Shown here in pieces: positions 18,651-28,254 of a stretch of DNA of 64,000 nucleotides; within the stretch, counting starts at the first letter, position 1, and each line of letters begins with the position of its first letter. Where the stretch lies: positions 496,001 to 560,000 of the forward strand of contig NZ_NOIS01000003.1 in the NCBI RefSeq assembly GCF_004137765.1, written 5' to 3'. The notes beneath the pieces are model-generated. The model was not told where the DNA came from and searched no databases. It was given only the letters and a program-made list of their open reading frames with translations. The translations under genes and the position numbers were made by a program. The stretch is from Rothia uropygialis. GTDB lineage: Bacteria; Actinomycetota; Actinomycetes; Actinomycetales; Micrococcaceae.

Positions 18651-18742
18651 CGTTCGGTTACTGAGCTCTCGACGCCGCAGCCCGAGCCCGAGTAGCTTCA
18701 ACGTGATCAATCCACGCAGCTTATGAAAGAGGGCACTTCACC

Positions 18743-20248
18743 ATGATCTTCACAGGTCTCATCGTCGGCGCCTTACTCGGCATAGTCATGCAACGCGGAC
18801 GCTTCTGCGTAACCGGTATGCTCCGTGACATTTTCCTGCAGCGCTCGTGGCGAACGTTCACGGCGCTCATGATCGTGATCGCGGTGCACGCGGTAGGCAT
18901 CGCCATGCTGACCTCCACAGGCGTGATCTCTCCCGAGTATTCCGGTTTCGCTCCGGTTGCCGTGGTGGTCGGGAGTCTTCTGTTCGGTCTGGGGATCATC
19001 CTGGCCGGGGGTTGCGCGTCCGGGACGTGGTACCGCTCGGCCGAAGGACTGGTCGGCTCGTGGATCGCGCTCGCGATGTATGCCCTGTCTTCTGCGGCCA
19101 TGAAGAAGGGCGCACTCGGCGGATTTGCGGTGTGGATGAAACAGTGGGATACCGGACTGACCACCATCCCCGAGGCCTTCGGCATCTCTCCATGGGTTTT
19201 CGTGATCTTGGTTTCCGCGGTGACAGCGGTTATGGTGCGCCATTTCCTGCGCAAGGAACGGCGCATCCCCAAGCCCGCAACCCTGGGAAACCGCCCGGCC
19301 TGGAAGCGTCCTCTCCACTTCTACACGGCGGGCGCCCTGGTCGGTCTGATCGGGGTCATTGCGTGGCCGCTGTCCGCGGCTGCGGGCCGCAATGATGGCT
19401 TAGGGATTACCACGCCCTCTTCCAACCTGGTCAAGTTCATGGTTACAGGCAATGAGTCCAATATTGACTGGGGCGTCATGCTGGTGCTCGGGCTGTTCGT
19501 CGGCGCGTTCATCGCGGCCAAAGCGGGCGGAGAATTCCGAATCCGCGTGCCCGACGCACGCACGGCTACCCGCGCGGTCGCGGGCGGACTGATGATGGGT
19601 GTTGGTGCCTCTCTTGCGGGCGGGTGCACCGTGGGCAACGGCATGGTCCAGACCAGCCTGTTCAGCTTCCAAGGGTGGGTATCCCTGGTCTTTATCGCGC
19701 TCGGCGTGGGTCTGGGTGCCAAGTTGTGGCTCCGCCCGACGACGTCGCGCCCCACCTCGGGCGGCGGAACCTATACGACCAGCGAAAGCCTCGACAATAC
19801 TCTGGCGGTGGCCTCGGACGGGCGGACGCTCGAACCCGCACCCGTGGGGTCCGGATCGGTGACATCGGGTGTCGAGGAAGCGACGACCTCCGCTTCGGTG
19901 AAGACCACCCCAGCGGCCCCGTCCTCAGGCGGCCAAGGGTTTGGCGGATTCCCCGCTGCTCTCGGCGCAGTAGGGCTCAAGGAAAAAACCGGAGCTTCCT
20001 CCACATTGCGGGAGCTCGGGGAGGGCTATTACGCCCTGGACTCTCTCGGCGCGGTGTGCCCGTTCCCGCTGATCGACGCCAAGGACGTCATGGCCACTCT
20101 GGACCCAGGGGACCACCTGGTCATCGATTTCGATTGCACCCAAGCCACCGAGGCGATTCCGCATTGGGCGGCCGAGGACGGCCACGAAATCACGGACTTC
20201 CGGGAGCAGGGGGAGGCCAGCTGGCAAATCACCCTTCGGAAGGCCTGA
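18743..20248 (+). CDS. YeeE/YedE sulfur-compound transporter fused to TusA
   Basis: A 501-residue fusion. Residues 1-340 form a YeeE/TsuA-type membrane protein with about nine TM helices and the conserved transport cysteines in GRFCVTGM, GGCASGTW and GGCTVGNG. A low-complexity Ser/Thr linker (~340-415) joins a C-terminal TusA domain (~420-501) with the sulfur-carrier motif CPFPLIDAKDVM. YeeE imports thiosulfate and TusA accepts sulfane sulfur, so uptake and relay are in one chain. GAAAGAGG precedes the ATG. The gene is unlinked to sulfur-oxidation genes here. Confidence 0.88.
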   Translation: MIFTGLIVGALLGIVMQRGRFCVTGMLRDIFLQRSWRTFTALMIVIAVHAVGIAMLTSTGVISPEYSGFAPVAVVVGSLLFGLGIILAGGCASGTWYRSAEGLVGSWIALAMYALSSAAMKKGALGGFAVWMKQWDTGLTTIPEAFGISPWVFVILVSAVTAVMVRHFLRKERRIPKPATLGNRPAWKRPLHFYTAGALVGLIGVIAWPLSAAAGRNDGLGITTPSSNLVKFMVTGNESNIDWGVMLVLGLFVGAFIAAKAGGEFRIRVPDARTATRAVAGGLMMGVGASLAGGCTVGNGMVQTSLFSFQGWVSLVFIALGVGLGAKLWLRPTTSRPTSGGGTYTTSESLDNTLAVASDGRTLEPAPVGSGSVTSGVEEATTSASVKTTPAAPSSGGQGFGGFPAALGAVGLKEKTGASSTLRELGEGYYALDSLGAVCPFPLIDAKDVMATLDPGDHLVIDFDCTQATEAIPHWAAEDGHEITDFREQGEASWQITLRKA

Positions 20249-20948
20249 TCCCTGTGTGCTGAGGTTTCCCGTCAGCGGTCGTTCCCGCCCCGGATCCTGC
20301 GCGAATTGCTGAGTGAAGCCATCTTGAAGAACGGCATGCGGCGCAAGATCCGTTGTTAGGGGGGGACCTCGACCCGACGTTCAAAAACCACGTTGCCTGC
20401 CTGGCCTCCTCGACGTGAACACACAACAAACCCAAACGGCCTTATCTCGCTTGGGACGATGCCATCCGTCTGATCAGCGGAATCATCGTCGCCGCGGTGG
20501 TCGGTGGTGGGTGACCCAGGGAGAGACCAAAGGCTTCGTCCTGGTCGACGGATCCAGGCCGGCCGACCTCGGTGGCTGAACACGCCGCATTGACCCGAAT
20601 GCACCGAGCCCACAATCGCTTCCACGCGGCCGCGAAAACGGTTCCGCGCGAACCGCGTAAGGACAAATCGCCGTGCCCTGTGGACTAGATCCCACTGATG
20701 ACCGAGGCCATGGGACCGCGTTGCGCTCGCGGTCCTGCAGACCCAAGGAGGCGCCACCAGCGACGGGGCGGGGAAGCGCATCGATTAACTACGCGAAGTG
20801 GCTCCAGGTCATGGGGACAGGGGCCCGGCCCGTTGCAGAGGAAACGGGCGGATGTGAAGACGAAGAGCCGCCTCTCCACCGTGCACCGACCGATCTCGAA
20901 GACTTTGCCCCGTCGGCCGGCTAGTCCCAGGGCGAACAGAGCATGAAA
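20249..20948. other. 700-base stretch without a convincing gene
   Basis: No frame gives a recognisable protein, and every long frame looks like random GC-rich translation. A short minus-strand run near 20280-20345 (RRMPFFKMASLSNSRRIRG) has protein-like composition and could be a C-terminal scrap of a lost gene. The interval is probably decayed DNA. Confidence 0.4.
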
Positions 20949-20986
20949 GAGGGCCGGCGGCAGAACCATGTTCCCCGCCGGCCCTC
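20949..20986 (-). terminator. Strong hairpin terminator for the secreted-protein gene
   Basis: A perfect 12-base inverted repeat, GAGGGCCGGCGG paired with CCGCCGGCCCTC, with a 14-base loop, lies 36 bases beyond the stop of the minus-strand gene at 21023. There is no long U tract, as is common in actinobacteria. Confidence 0.7.
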
Positions 20987-21022
20987 AGTGTGGTTCTAGC
21001 TTGTGGGTTCAGACCTCAGGAC

Positions 21023-21442
21023 TCAGCCCAACCAGTCGACGATGACATAAGGTTCGAGCTCTGAGGTGTTGAGGATATGGGAATCCTTCAGATCAAAGCG
21101 ACCGTCCTTGGCGTCAACCGTGAAGTGCTCGGTCTGGTCGCCAATCACAATGTCGACGCTGTACGTTCCGTCAGGGGCCGGAGCCTCACCTATGCCGTGG
21201 GGGCTGGGGACCTTGAGGTAGTAGACCGTCGGATCGGTCACGGACTTGACCAAAACGGCCTGGTCGAGAGATGCGGGGGCGCCATGCTGCGTTTCCTCGG
21301 CCTGCGGCGTGGAAACGGAGTCCGAGGCGGAGGGCGTTTCCGCTTGGGCCGGACCCATCGCAAGGACTCCCGCGCCGAGAGCTAATGCAACACCAGCGGC
21401 GGTCATTGAAGCCTTGCGGGTGATTACCTGAGTGCGGGTCAT
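21023..21442 (-). CDS. Small secreted protein of unknown function
   Basis: A 139-residue protein with a clear Sec signal: basic MTRTQVITRK, hydrophobic core AAGVALALGAGVLA, and a cleavage-like AQA-ET around residue 35. The mature part starts with a Ser/Thr/Gln-rich region, followed by a beta-rich domain (DPTVYYLKVPSP, DGTYSVDIVIGDQTEHFTVD). It has no cysteine and no cell-wall anchor. AAAGGAG sits ahead of the ATG at 21442, so the longer frame to 21472 is unlikely. I recognise no family. Confidence 0.75.
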   Translation of the reverse strand: MTRTQVITRKASMTAAGVALALGAGVLAMGPAQAETPSASDSVSTPQAEETQHGAPASLDQAVLVKSVTDPTVYYLKVPSPHGIGEAPAPDGTYSVDIVIGDQTEHFTVDAKDGRFDLKDSHILNTSELEPYVIVDWLG

Positions 21443-22035
21443 GGTGATTTCTCCTTTTTCGATGGCGTCCAAAAACCTTGCGGGTTATCAAGACGTTTTC
21501 ACGCTATCGCAGGTTTTTCGGGCGTACACGAGACCGTTACCAGGGCAGAAAAGCGGTAACGAATTGATAACCCACGTCCCACAAGGGCAGGGAGGCGGTA
21601 TTGCAGACCGGAGGCCGATGGCACGCGTCCGGGCGTAATGGGATCGTTACCGAACCCCGAGGGAATTCACAGCCTGACCTGAGGCGGCAAGTGGGCGCAT
21701 CGCCCTGTCGCCCGGAGTGCCGGAAGCACACCTTTGTCCGTTGCAAAGACGCCGTAAGGCCCTGGCCCAGGGTTTGCACCCGATGCGCTTTTGACCCCCG
21801 GTGAAGGTCCGGGAGGCGCATACGCCAGGGACGGATTCTTTATTCGTCAGCGTGTTTCCGAAGCCGATATCACGTGAGCCGGAGCCTACGGCGTGGAAAC
21901 GTGTGAGTCTTCCGCACGGAGAGGTGAAAGTGCGGTGAATACATAAGTTCTCATAGTTTCCTTGGCGGAAATCATCACTGGATAGCGTGATCGGGTTCGT
22001 CACCCCAGAAATCACACATCAGTGAGGTACAACCC
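21443..22035. other. Long regulatory interval between divergent secreted-protein genes
   Basis: A 590-base gap between the secreted protein and phoD, with no protein-like frame. It contains three copies of CGTTACC: 21535-21541, the inverted GGTAACG at 21555-21561, and 21645-21651. The first two form an inverted repeat. This suggests operators for a regulator of exported proteins; an MtrA-type GTTAC-box is one candidate. Confidence 0.4.
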
Positions 22036-23598
22036 GTGCATCATGAACCGCATCCGGAAGCCAAAACTCTCAGCCGGAGGAGTCTCCTTCACCTCAGCGG
22101 CGTCTCCGCCACCGCCATCGCTTTGGGAATCAATATTCCCCGTGCCGAAGCCTCCGCAACAACCGGTACCGCAATCAACGAACCCTTTGGTTTGGGCGTG
22201 GCCAGTGGGGCACCGCGGACGGACGGGGTGGTTCTCTGGACCCGTTTGACCCCACAACCGCTCGCCGAGGACGGACATGGTGGAATGCCCCAGCGTCCTA
22301 TCGCCGTGAACTGGCAGGTCGCCAGAGACGCGAACTTCGTCGGAATCGAGAAGGAAGGCGACGCCCTGGCCCAGCCGGATCTGGCGCACTCCGTCCACCC
22401 TCGGGTCGAAGGACTGCGGGCCGGGACGGAATATTTCTACCGGTTCCGCGTGGGTGATCAGCTCAGCCGTGTTGGTCGTTTCCGAACCCTGCCCGCCGCT
22501 GACGCGTCTGTCTCCGCATTCTCCTTCGGGTTCGTATCCTGCCAGGCCTGGTATCACGGGCATTACACCGCGCATAAGCATCTCGCGGAGGAAAAGAACC
22601 TTGACCTGGTCCTCTTCCTTGGCGATTACATCTACGAATACGGCATCACGGAAGACAACCTGTGGCGGCAAGGAGCCGAGGTCGGGCCGGCGCATGGTGT
22701 TGAATGCAGGACCTTGGAGCAGTACCGGCTGCGGTACTCGCTGTTCAAAACCGACCAGCACCTTCAGGACGTCCACGCCCGAGTGGCAACGGCCGCGATC
22801 TGGGACGACCACGAGGTCCAGAACAATTACACCGGAAAGTTTCCAGCGGCCACGACCCCGGATCCCACTTTCCGTGATCGGATCGCCGCAGCGTACCGAG
22901 CTTTCTACGAGAACATGCCCCTCGACATAGAGGCCATGCCCCAAGGGGACACCAGCGACATCACGACATCGATCGACGTCGGCAACCTGATCCGCTTCTC
23001 GTTGTTGGACAGCCGCCAATTCCGCGACCCGGCGCCCAAGGACGAGGCAGACCGTACTGACCCGAACCGTACGATCCTGGGGAGCGACCAGGAAGCTTGG
23101 GTCGCCCATCAGCTCAAGACCAGTCCAGCGACCTGGAACATCCTGGCCAACGGCGTGGTGCTGACGCCGATCACGGACGACCGCGTGGACATGTGGGACG
23201 GTTATCCGGCCGCGCGCAATCGGATGCTCGATGCCATGAGCCGCGCCTCCAACCCGGTTATGTTGGCGGGCGATATTCACAAGCACGCGGCCGCGGAGCT
23301 CAAGGCAGACTTCAATGATCCGACAAGTCGCACGACCGGCGTCGAGCTCGTGTGTACATCGGTCTCTTCGGACGGCGATGGTGCGAAGACCGACAAGAAC
23401 ACCTCGGACTGGATTCAGCACCCATACGTCAAGCACTACGACGGCCGCCGGGGTTACGTGCACGTGACGGTCACACCCAACAACATGGTGTCGAACTTCT
23501 ATTCGGTCGACTGGATCGAGAAGGACGATCAAGCCCCCAAGCAGCTCTCCGCCCGTTTCTACACCCGAGCCGGGCAGATGGGACTGACGCCGATGTAG
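22036..23598 (+). CDS. phoD: PhoD-type alkaline phosphatase, Tat-exported
   Basis: A 520-residue secreted phosphodiesterase/phosphatase of the PhoD family, releasing phosphate outside the cell. A twin-arginine signal (LSRRSLLHLSG) at residues 12-22 is followed by the hydrophobic AIALGINI and a cleavage-like AEA. Family segments are GVASGAPRTDGVVLWTRL (N-terminal domain), then FVSCQAW, FLGDYIYEYG, WDDHEVQNNY and MLAGDIHKHA, with the metal-binding Asp/His residues. Fe/Ca cofactors and phosphate-starvation control are family knowledge. The next gene starts 35 bases downstream on the same strand. Confidence 0.92.
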   Translation: MHHEPHPEAKTLSRRSLLHLSGVSATAIALGINIPRAEASATTGTAINEPFGLGVASGAPRTDGVVLWTRLTPQPLAEDGHGGMPQRPIAVNWQVARDANFVGIEKEGDALAQPDLAHSVHPRVEGLRAGTEYFYRFRVGDQLSRVGRFRTLPAADASVSAFSFGFVSCQAWYHGHYTAHKHLAEEKNLDLVLFLGDYIYEYGITEDNLWRQGAEVGPAHGVECRTLEQYRLRYSLFKTDQHLQDVHARVATAAIWDDHEVQNNYTGKFPAATTPDPTFRDRIAAAYRAFYENMPLDIEAMPQGDTSDITTSIDVGNLIRFSLLDSRQFRDPAPKDEADRTDPNRTILGSDQEAWVAHQLKTSPATWNILANGVVLTPITDDRVDMWDGYPAARNRMLDAMSRASNPVMLAGDIHKHAAAELKADFNDPTSRTTGVELVCTSVSSDGDGAKTDKNTSDWIQHPYVKHYDGRRGYVHVTVTPNNMVSNFYSVDWIEKDDQAPKQLSARFYTRAGQMGLTPM

Positions 23599-23633
23599 CC
23601 AGAACCCCACGCGGAGGCGTGGTGCAATAAAGT

Positions 23634-24569
23634 ATGCAATTTCGTCAGCTCGAATACTTCGTCACTCTGGCCCGCGAGGGTCACTTCGCTCGTGCGGCGA
23701 AAGCTTGTTTCGTCTCCCAACCCGCACTGTCCGAGTCGATTCACAAACTGGAGAAAGAACTGGGAGTTCCGCTGGTCAAGCGGCGACAGAACTACCAAGG
23801 CCTGACTCCGGAGGGGGACCGCGTGCTGGTGTGGGCCCAACGCATCCTCAAAGACCATTCCTCCATGGGTGAGGAGGTCGAGGCCATGCGCTCAGGGCTG
23901 TCGGGGACGCTGAAGATCGGCGTCATCCCGGCAGCCTCGAGCACCATCTCGCTTCTGGTGGACCCCTTCCGGTCCAAGCACCCGAGAGTCAAGATCAACC
24001 TCGAATCGAGCCTGCGTTCCTCGGAGATCATCCAGCGGATAGGGGCTTTTGGACTGGATGCGGGCGTGATCTACCTCGACGACCACGACGACGCAGACCT
24101 GTCGGTGCTCCCGCTCTATACCGAAAGGCACGTCCTGGTGGCTCACGAAGACCTCCTGGGGCACGTGAGAGACGAGGAGTTCGGCTGGGACGACGTCGTC
24201 GACTATCCGCTGTGCTTGATCAACAGGGGTATGCGAGGTCGGCAGCTCGTGGACGAGGCCCTGAGCTCACGCGGCCTCGTCGCGGACCCCGGCGTTGAGA
24301 CAGACTCTCTGGCGTCACTGTTTGCGCTGGTGCGCACAGGCCGATGGGCCGGCGTGGTCGCACAACAGTGGCTCGTCGGATTCGATCTTCCCCCGGAGAT
24401 CCGCGTGATACCGCTCGAAGACCTTGTACACCCACGGGTGGGACTCGTGGCCCACGGTGTGACCCCGGGCTCGGTTCTGGTCGAGGCGCTCTTCGCCCAT
24501 ACTCGACCCGATCGGATCGAGAAAAGACTGAGGCTGGGATCGGCGGGGTTCTTTCCGGGGCTGACGTGA
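23634..24569 (+). CDS. LysR-family transcriptional regulator
   Basis: A 311-residue LysR-type regulator with the standard N-terminal HTH (MQFRQLEYFVTLAREGHFARAA, then SQPALSESIHKLEKELG, then RRQNYQGLTPEG) and an effector domain starting near KIGVIPAASSTISLL. Its target is not evident. It lies between phoD (35 bases upstream) and the formate dehydrogenase (124 bases downstream), both on the same strand; formate dehydrogenase is the likelier target because LysR proteins often flank FDH genes. Confidence 0.9.
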   Translation: MQFRQLEYFVTLAREGHFARAAKACFVSQPALSESIHKLEKELGVPLVKRRQNYQGLTPEGDRVLVWAQRILKDHSSMGEEVEAMRSGLSGTLKIGVIPAASSTISLLVDPFRSKHPRVKINLESSLRSSEIIQRIGAFGLDAGVIYLDDHDDADLSVLPLYTERHVLVAHEDLLGHVRDEEFGWDDVVDYPLCLINRGMRGRQLVDEALSSRGLVADPGVETDSLASLFALVRTGRWAGVVAQQWLVGFDLPPEIRVIPLEDLVHPRVGLVAHGVTPGSVLVEALFAHTRPDRIEKRLRLGSAGFFPGLT

Positions 24570-24655
24570 ACTAATAAGCGTTGCCTATGGGCTGGTCGAC
24601 ATAAAGTCTTGGACACCTTCTTGGAGGACGAGAAGACTCAAGGGTGAAGTCGATA

Positions 24656-24676
24656 ACGAAGCGGCGAGCGCTTCGT
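24656..24676 (+). promoter_or_regulatory. Hairpin in the formate dehydrogenase leader
   Basis: An 8-base stem (ACGAAGCG / CGCTTCGT, 5-base loop) followed by CTTTCT lies just before the AAGGAG ribosome site of the formate dehydrogenase. It could end LysR transcription or control FDH mRNA. Confidence 0.4.
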
Positions 24677-24693
24677 CTTTCTAAGGAGAGCTC

Positions 24694-25884
24694 ATGGCAA
24701 CAGTGCTTTGCGTCCTGTACCCGGACCCCATCACCGGATATCCCCCGAAATACGCTAGGGACTCGATCCCTCAACTGCCCACTCAATACGACGGCGGGCA
24801 GAGCCTCCCCAGCCCCGAGTCCATCGATTTCAAGCCCGGCGAATTGTTGGGATGCGTATCCGGTGAGCTGGGTCTCCGCGAATACCTCGAGTCCCAGGGG
24901 CACAAACTGATCGTCACTTCCGATAAGGACGGAGAGGATTCGGAGTTCGAGAAATACCTCCCGGAAGCCGATGTCGTCATTTCTCAGCCCTTCTGGCCTG
25001 CGTATCTGTCGGCCGAGCGCATCGCCAAGGCCCCGAAGCTCAAGCTGGCGTTGACCGCGGGTATCGGTTCGGATCACACGGACCTCGATGCGGCGATGAA
25101 GGCTGGGATCACGGTTGCCGAGGTGACTTACTCGAACAGCATCTCCGTTGCCGAACACGCGGTCATGCAGATCCTGAACCTCGTCCGTAACTTCGTTCCT
25201 TCCCATGAGTGGGCCGTGAACGGCGGCTGGAACATCGCCGACTGTGTTTCGCGGGCCTACGACGTCGAGGGTTTTGATGTGGGCATCATTGCTGCGGGAC
25301 GCATCGGCCGCGCTGTGGCCAGGAGGCTCAAGCCCTTTGGCGTGCACCTGCATTATTTCGATACTCATCGACTTCCGGAGGAGGTCGAGAATGAACTGGG
25401 CATGACCTTCCACGATTCGGTCGAGGATCTCGCTGAGAACGTGGACATCATCTCCGTGCATTCGCCGCTTGTGCCGGCGACGTACCACCTCTTTGACGAG
25501 AAGCTCATCAACTCGATGCGTCGCGGTTCCTACATCGTCAACACTGCGCGAGCAGAGATTATGGTGCGTGACGACGTTGTGAAGGCCCTTGAATCCGGTC
25601 AGCTGGCCGGTTATGCAGGGGATGTGTGGTACCCGCAGCCCCCGACCGTGGACCACCCCTGGCGGACCATGCCGAATAACGCGATGACGCCGCACGTATC
25701 CGGCACCACGCTTTCGGCGCAGGCCCGCTATGCAGCGGGAACCCGCGAGGTTCTGGAGGACTTCTTCGCGAGCCGTCCGTTGCGCGATGAGTACAAGATC
25801 GTCGATGACGGCAAACTCGCCGGGACCGGAGCAGCATCCTATTCCACGGATGGCAACTCCAGTCCCGGGAGCACCGGCAACTAG
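24694..25884 (+). CDS. fdh: NAD-dependent formate dehydrogenase
   Basis: A 396-residue metal-free D-2-hydroxyacid-dehydrogenase-family FDH, oxidising formate to CO2 with NAD. Visible are the N-terminal CVLYPDP, the substrate Asn in TYSNSISVAEHAV, the Rossmann turn in VGIIAAGRIGRAVA, the catalytic Arg in NTARAEIMVRD and the catalytic His in MTPHVSGTTLSAQ. The C-terminal 20 residues (GTGAASYSTDGNSSPGS) are a flexible tail absent from the second copy at 60654. AAGGAGAG precedes the ATG. It may use formate from formaldehyde released by demethylation reactions, which is inference. Confidence 0.94.
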   Translation: MATVLCVLYPDPITGYPPKYARDSIPQLPTQYDGGQSLPSPESIDFKPGELLGCVSGELGLREYLESQGHKLIVTSDKDGEDSEFEKYLPEADVVISQPFWPAYLSAERIAKAPKLKLALTAGIGSDHTDLDAAMKAGITVAEVTYSNSISVAEHAVMQILNLVRNFVPSHEWAVNGGWNIADCVSRAYDVEGFDVGIIAAGRIGRAVARRLKPFGVHLHYFDTHRLPEEVENELGMTFHDSVEDLAENVDIISVHSPLVPATYHLFDEKLINSMRRGSYIVNTARAEIMVRDDVVKALESGQLAGYAGDVWYPQPPTVDHPWRTMPNNAMTPHVSGTTLSAQARYAAGTREVLEDFFASRPLRDEYKIVDDGKLAGTGAASYSTDGNSSPGSTGN

Positions 25885-25905
25885 AACGGCGCCAGGATCG
25901 AGGGC

Positions 25906-28254
25906 CTAACCGATCGGGTTCTTCAGGCTCCCCGTGTAGATCAGGGAGCCTGAAGCGTCCTGGAGGTCCACCATCTCCAGGGTGTTGCGGAGTTGGAGCC
26001 GGTTGAGGCAAGAGTGCCGGAACTCGGGGACCTCCAGGTCCAGGTACCGCCGCCGCGGCAGCCCTCGAGCCCGGTAGGCATCGACGTTGTCTCGCACCAG
26101 CGCCCAGAACTCCGCCTGGTCGATCGTGCCTTCCTGATGCAGTATCCCGGCGATGTGCCGGAGGACCCCCACGAACACGTCGGTGAAGATGAGCTGCGCC
26201 GCCTCGGCGTCGTCGATCACGTGACGCATGCGCGATATCTCCTCGGGCAGCGCACGCTCGCCGATGATGGCCGCTTCCTCGCCGATGTCCTTCATGAATG
26301 CCCCGACGACACGGCCCCCCTTCATCCGCAGGATCAGATTCTCGCCGTGCGGCATGAAGGCCAGTTCGTGACCTTCCAAGCAGTGCAGGACCGGGGTCAG
26401 ATAAGCGGTCAGGTACTCTCCGAGCCATGTTTTCGCGTCGGTTCCCGATGCCTTGATCAGCTCGCCGATGACCGACCGTCCATGGGCATCCCGATGAAGC
26501 AGCGATGCCATCGTGAGGATGCGTTCACCCTCGTCCAACTTGGGGAGGGGGCTCTCTCGCCACAGTGCAGCGAGCATCTTCTGCTGATCCGATTTGGTCC
26601 TGGTCGCATGATAAGCGTCCCCGGTGTAGCCGATCGAGGCGTGTTCACGGAGGACATCGAAGTTGACCTCTCGCAAGAGCTCATCGCCGCGCACCAGGTC
26701 GGCGACCCAATCGTTGATCGCGGGAGTCGCGCGCATGTATGCGGGAGAGAGCCCGCGCAGGAACCCCATGTTTTGGATCGAGAGCGCCGTTTTGATGTAG
26801 GACTTCGAAGGAGAGCTCCGGTTGAATGCCGTCCGAATAGACTGCTGCGGCTGGTACTCGTCCGAGGCCTCACCGAGGACCACCAGGCGACGGGAGGCGA
26901 TATCCGGTGCGAAGCTGATCGAGATGCGGTGTTGGAACTGCCACGGGTGGACCGGGATCCACACGTATTCCGCCGGGTCGAGCCCCAACTGGGTGAGTCT
27001 GGATGTGAAGGACCGTCGAGTTTTGAGGGACAGCTCCGAGGCCCAGTGTTGATCCTCGGTGCTCGACCTTGAAACCTCGAGGACGGCGTCTTCCCTGTGC
27101 GCGGCAACCCACACGTAGCGGAACCGTGAGCCCGCCTCGGGTGCGTAGCGTCGGAACTCTTCCAACCCGAACCCGATTCGACCGTTGGTCGCCACGAAGC
27201 ACGGGTGGCCTTCTGTCATCGCGGCCTCGGTCTGCTGGAAGTCACCGGCGACCTCGATATCCGATCTGCCGTGTGCGAGCTGGCCGGCAGTGGGCCCGCC
27301 GCGGAAATTCTTGAACGCGGCGCTGGCCAGGGTGGAGGCGAGCTCTTCGAGGTAGGTCCCCAAGAGCTTTCCCGGGATGCCCAGGCTCTGGTGCATCTCC
27401 GCCACGAACTCCTGCGCGTTGAGAGGCAGACCTTCCGGACTGCCCACCGCGTGGCGGGTGATCGAGGCTTCGTCGATGGACCAGTGGTTGAGGTACAGGA
27501 CCTCGCCGCAGAAGCGGTACACGGAGCCGTCCGGAACGGCGAGTTCCCAAAGATCCTCTTCAAGACGTTCGGGGTGAATGAGGTGTTCGTGGCTGAACTC
27601 GGCGAGCGCCTTGGCGATCACATGACGCTGCGCCGGTTCCATGTACTCGGGGTGCAGATGGGGTGCGAGATCATCCGGGGCCGGGTGCCCGGCCTGTTCT
27701 GCTTCGACGATGCTCAGTGCTGCGGTCTTCCCGGGGAGATCGATTTCGCGGATGAACCGGAAACCGACTTCCCTGTTTTTCGCTTCGACCGCCCGGTTGC
27801 GTACGTCGGGCTCCACCACGAGGCGGCGGGCCCCCAACTCGTGGACGCAATGGTCGACGACGGCACGCATCACTCGACTTGTCAGGCCACTGCGGCGTTG
27901 AGCCGGATCCTGCGGAGGGGGAGCGACCAGCAGGTGCATTCCGACGTCTGACGGCTGGGCGTCGAAGACCTCCGCCAGGAGCACCCGCGCCGGATCATAG
28001 GTTTCGGCGTAGCCGATTGGTTGCCCATTATCGCAAATCATCCAGGCGTTCTGAGCGTCGTCGGCGGCGATGTCCGCGAGGTACTGGCGCGTCGTTTCTT
28101 CGGTGGCATCCTGCATCTGCCAGAAGTGCGATGCCGGATTCCTCAGCCACTCGGCGAGGACGGACGAATCGGTTGCGGGATCGACCGGGCGGACGGTCCA
28201 GGAAGTGGCGTCCGCGGCGTGTTCGTTCGAGGTTGTTTGGACAGTGGCGGTCAC
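25906..28254 (-). CDS. desCD: DesC-DesD fusion: acyltransferase + IucA/IucC siderophore synthetase
   Basis: A 782-residue fusion for desferrioxamine assembly. Residues 1-190 are a GNAT acyltransferase (acyl-CoA loop near RRSGLTSRVM; RRLVVEPDVRN; EVGFRFIREI), the DesC role of acylating N-hydroxycadaverine. From ~195 it is an NIS synthetase (IucA/IucC, FhuF-like tail) with ATNGRIGFG, HPWQFQHRIS and FMPHGENLILRMKGG for ATP and substrate binding, the DesD role. The GTG start overlaps the desB stop and has AAGGAGG. DesC and DesD are separate in Streptomyces. Confidence 0.9.
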   Translation of the reverse strand: MTATVQTTSNEHAADATSWTVRPVDPATDSSVLAEWLRNPASHFWQMQDATEETTRQYLADIAADDAQNAWMICDNGQPIGYAETYDPARVLLAEVFDAQPSDVGMHLLVAPPPQDPAQRRSGLTSRVMRAVVDHCVHELGARRLVVEPDVRNRAVEAKNREVGFRFIREIDLPGKTAALSIVEAEQAGHPAPDDLAPHLHPEYMEPAQRHVIAKALAEFSHEHLIHPERLEEDLWELAVPDGSVYRFCGEVLYLNHWSIDEASITRHAVGSPEGLPLNAQEFVAEMHQSLGIPGKLLGTYLEELASTLASAAFKNFRGGPTAGQLAHGRSDIEVAGDFQQTEAAMTEGHPCFVATNGRIGFGLEEFRRYAPEAGSRFRYVWVAAHREDAVLEVSRSSTEDQHWASELSLKTRRSFTSRLTQLGLDPAEYVWIPVHPWQFQHRISISFAPDIASRRLVVLGEASDEYQPQQSIRTAFNRSSPSKSYIKTALSIQNMGFLRGLSPAYMRATPAINDWVADLVRGDELLREVNFDVLREHASIGYTGDAYHATRTKSDQQKMLAALWRESPLPKLDEGERILTMASLLHRDAHGRSVIGELIKASGTDAKTWLGEYLTAYLTPVLHCLEGHELAFMPHGENLILRMKGGRVVGAFMKDIGEEAAIIGERALPEEISRMRHVIDDAEAAQLIFTDVFVGVLRHIAGILHQEGTIDQAEFWALVRDNVDAYRARGLPRRRYLDLEVPEFRHSCLNRLQLRNTLEMVDLQDASGSLIYTGSLKNPIG

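Noticed and set aside
20356-20781. A 141-codon minus-strand frame in the gap after the YeeE-TusA gene
   Set aside because: Composition is Arg/Gly/Pro-rich without motifs, and competing frames in the same DNA look equally random.
22012-23610. A 532-codon open frame antisense to phoD
   Set aside because: Opposite a well-supported Tat-exported PhoD; its translation has no recognisable domain and no ribosome site.
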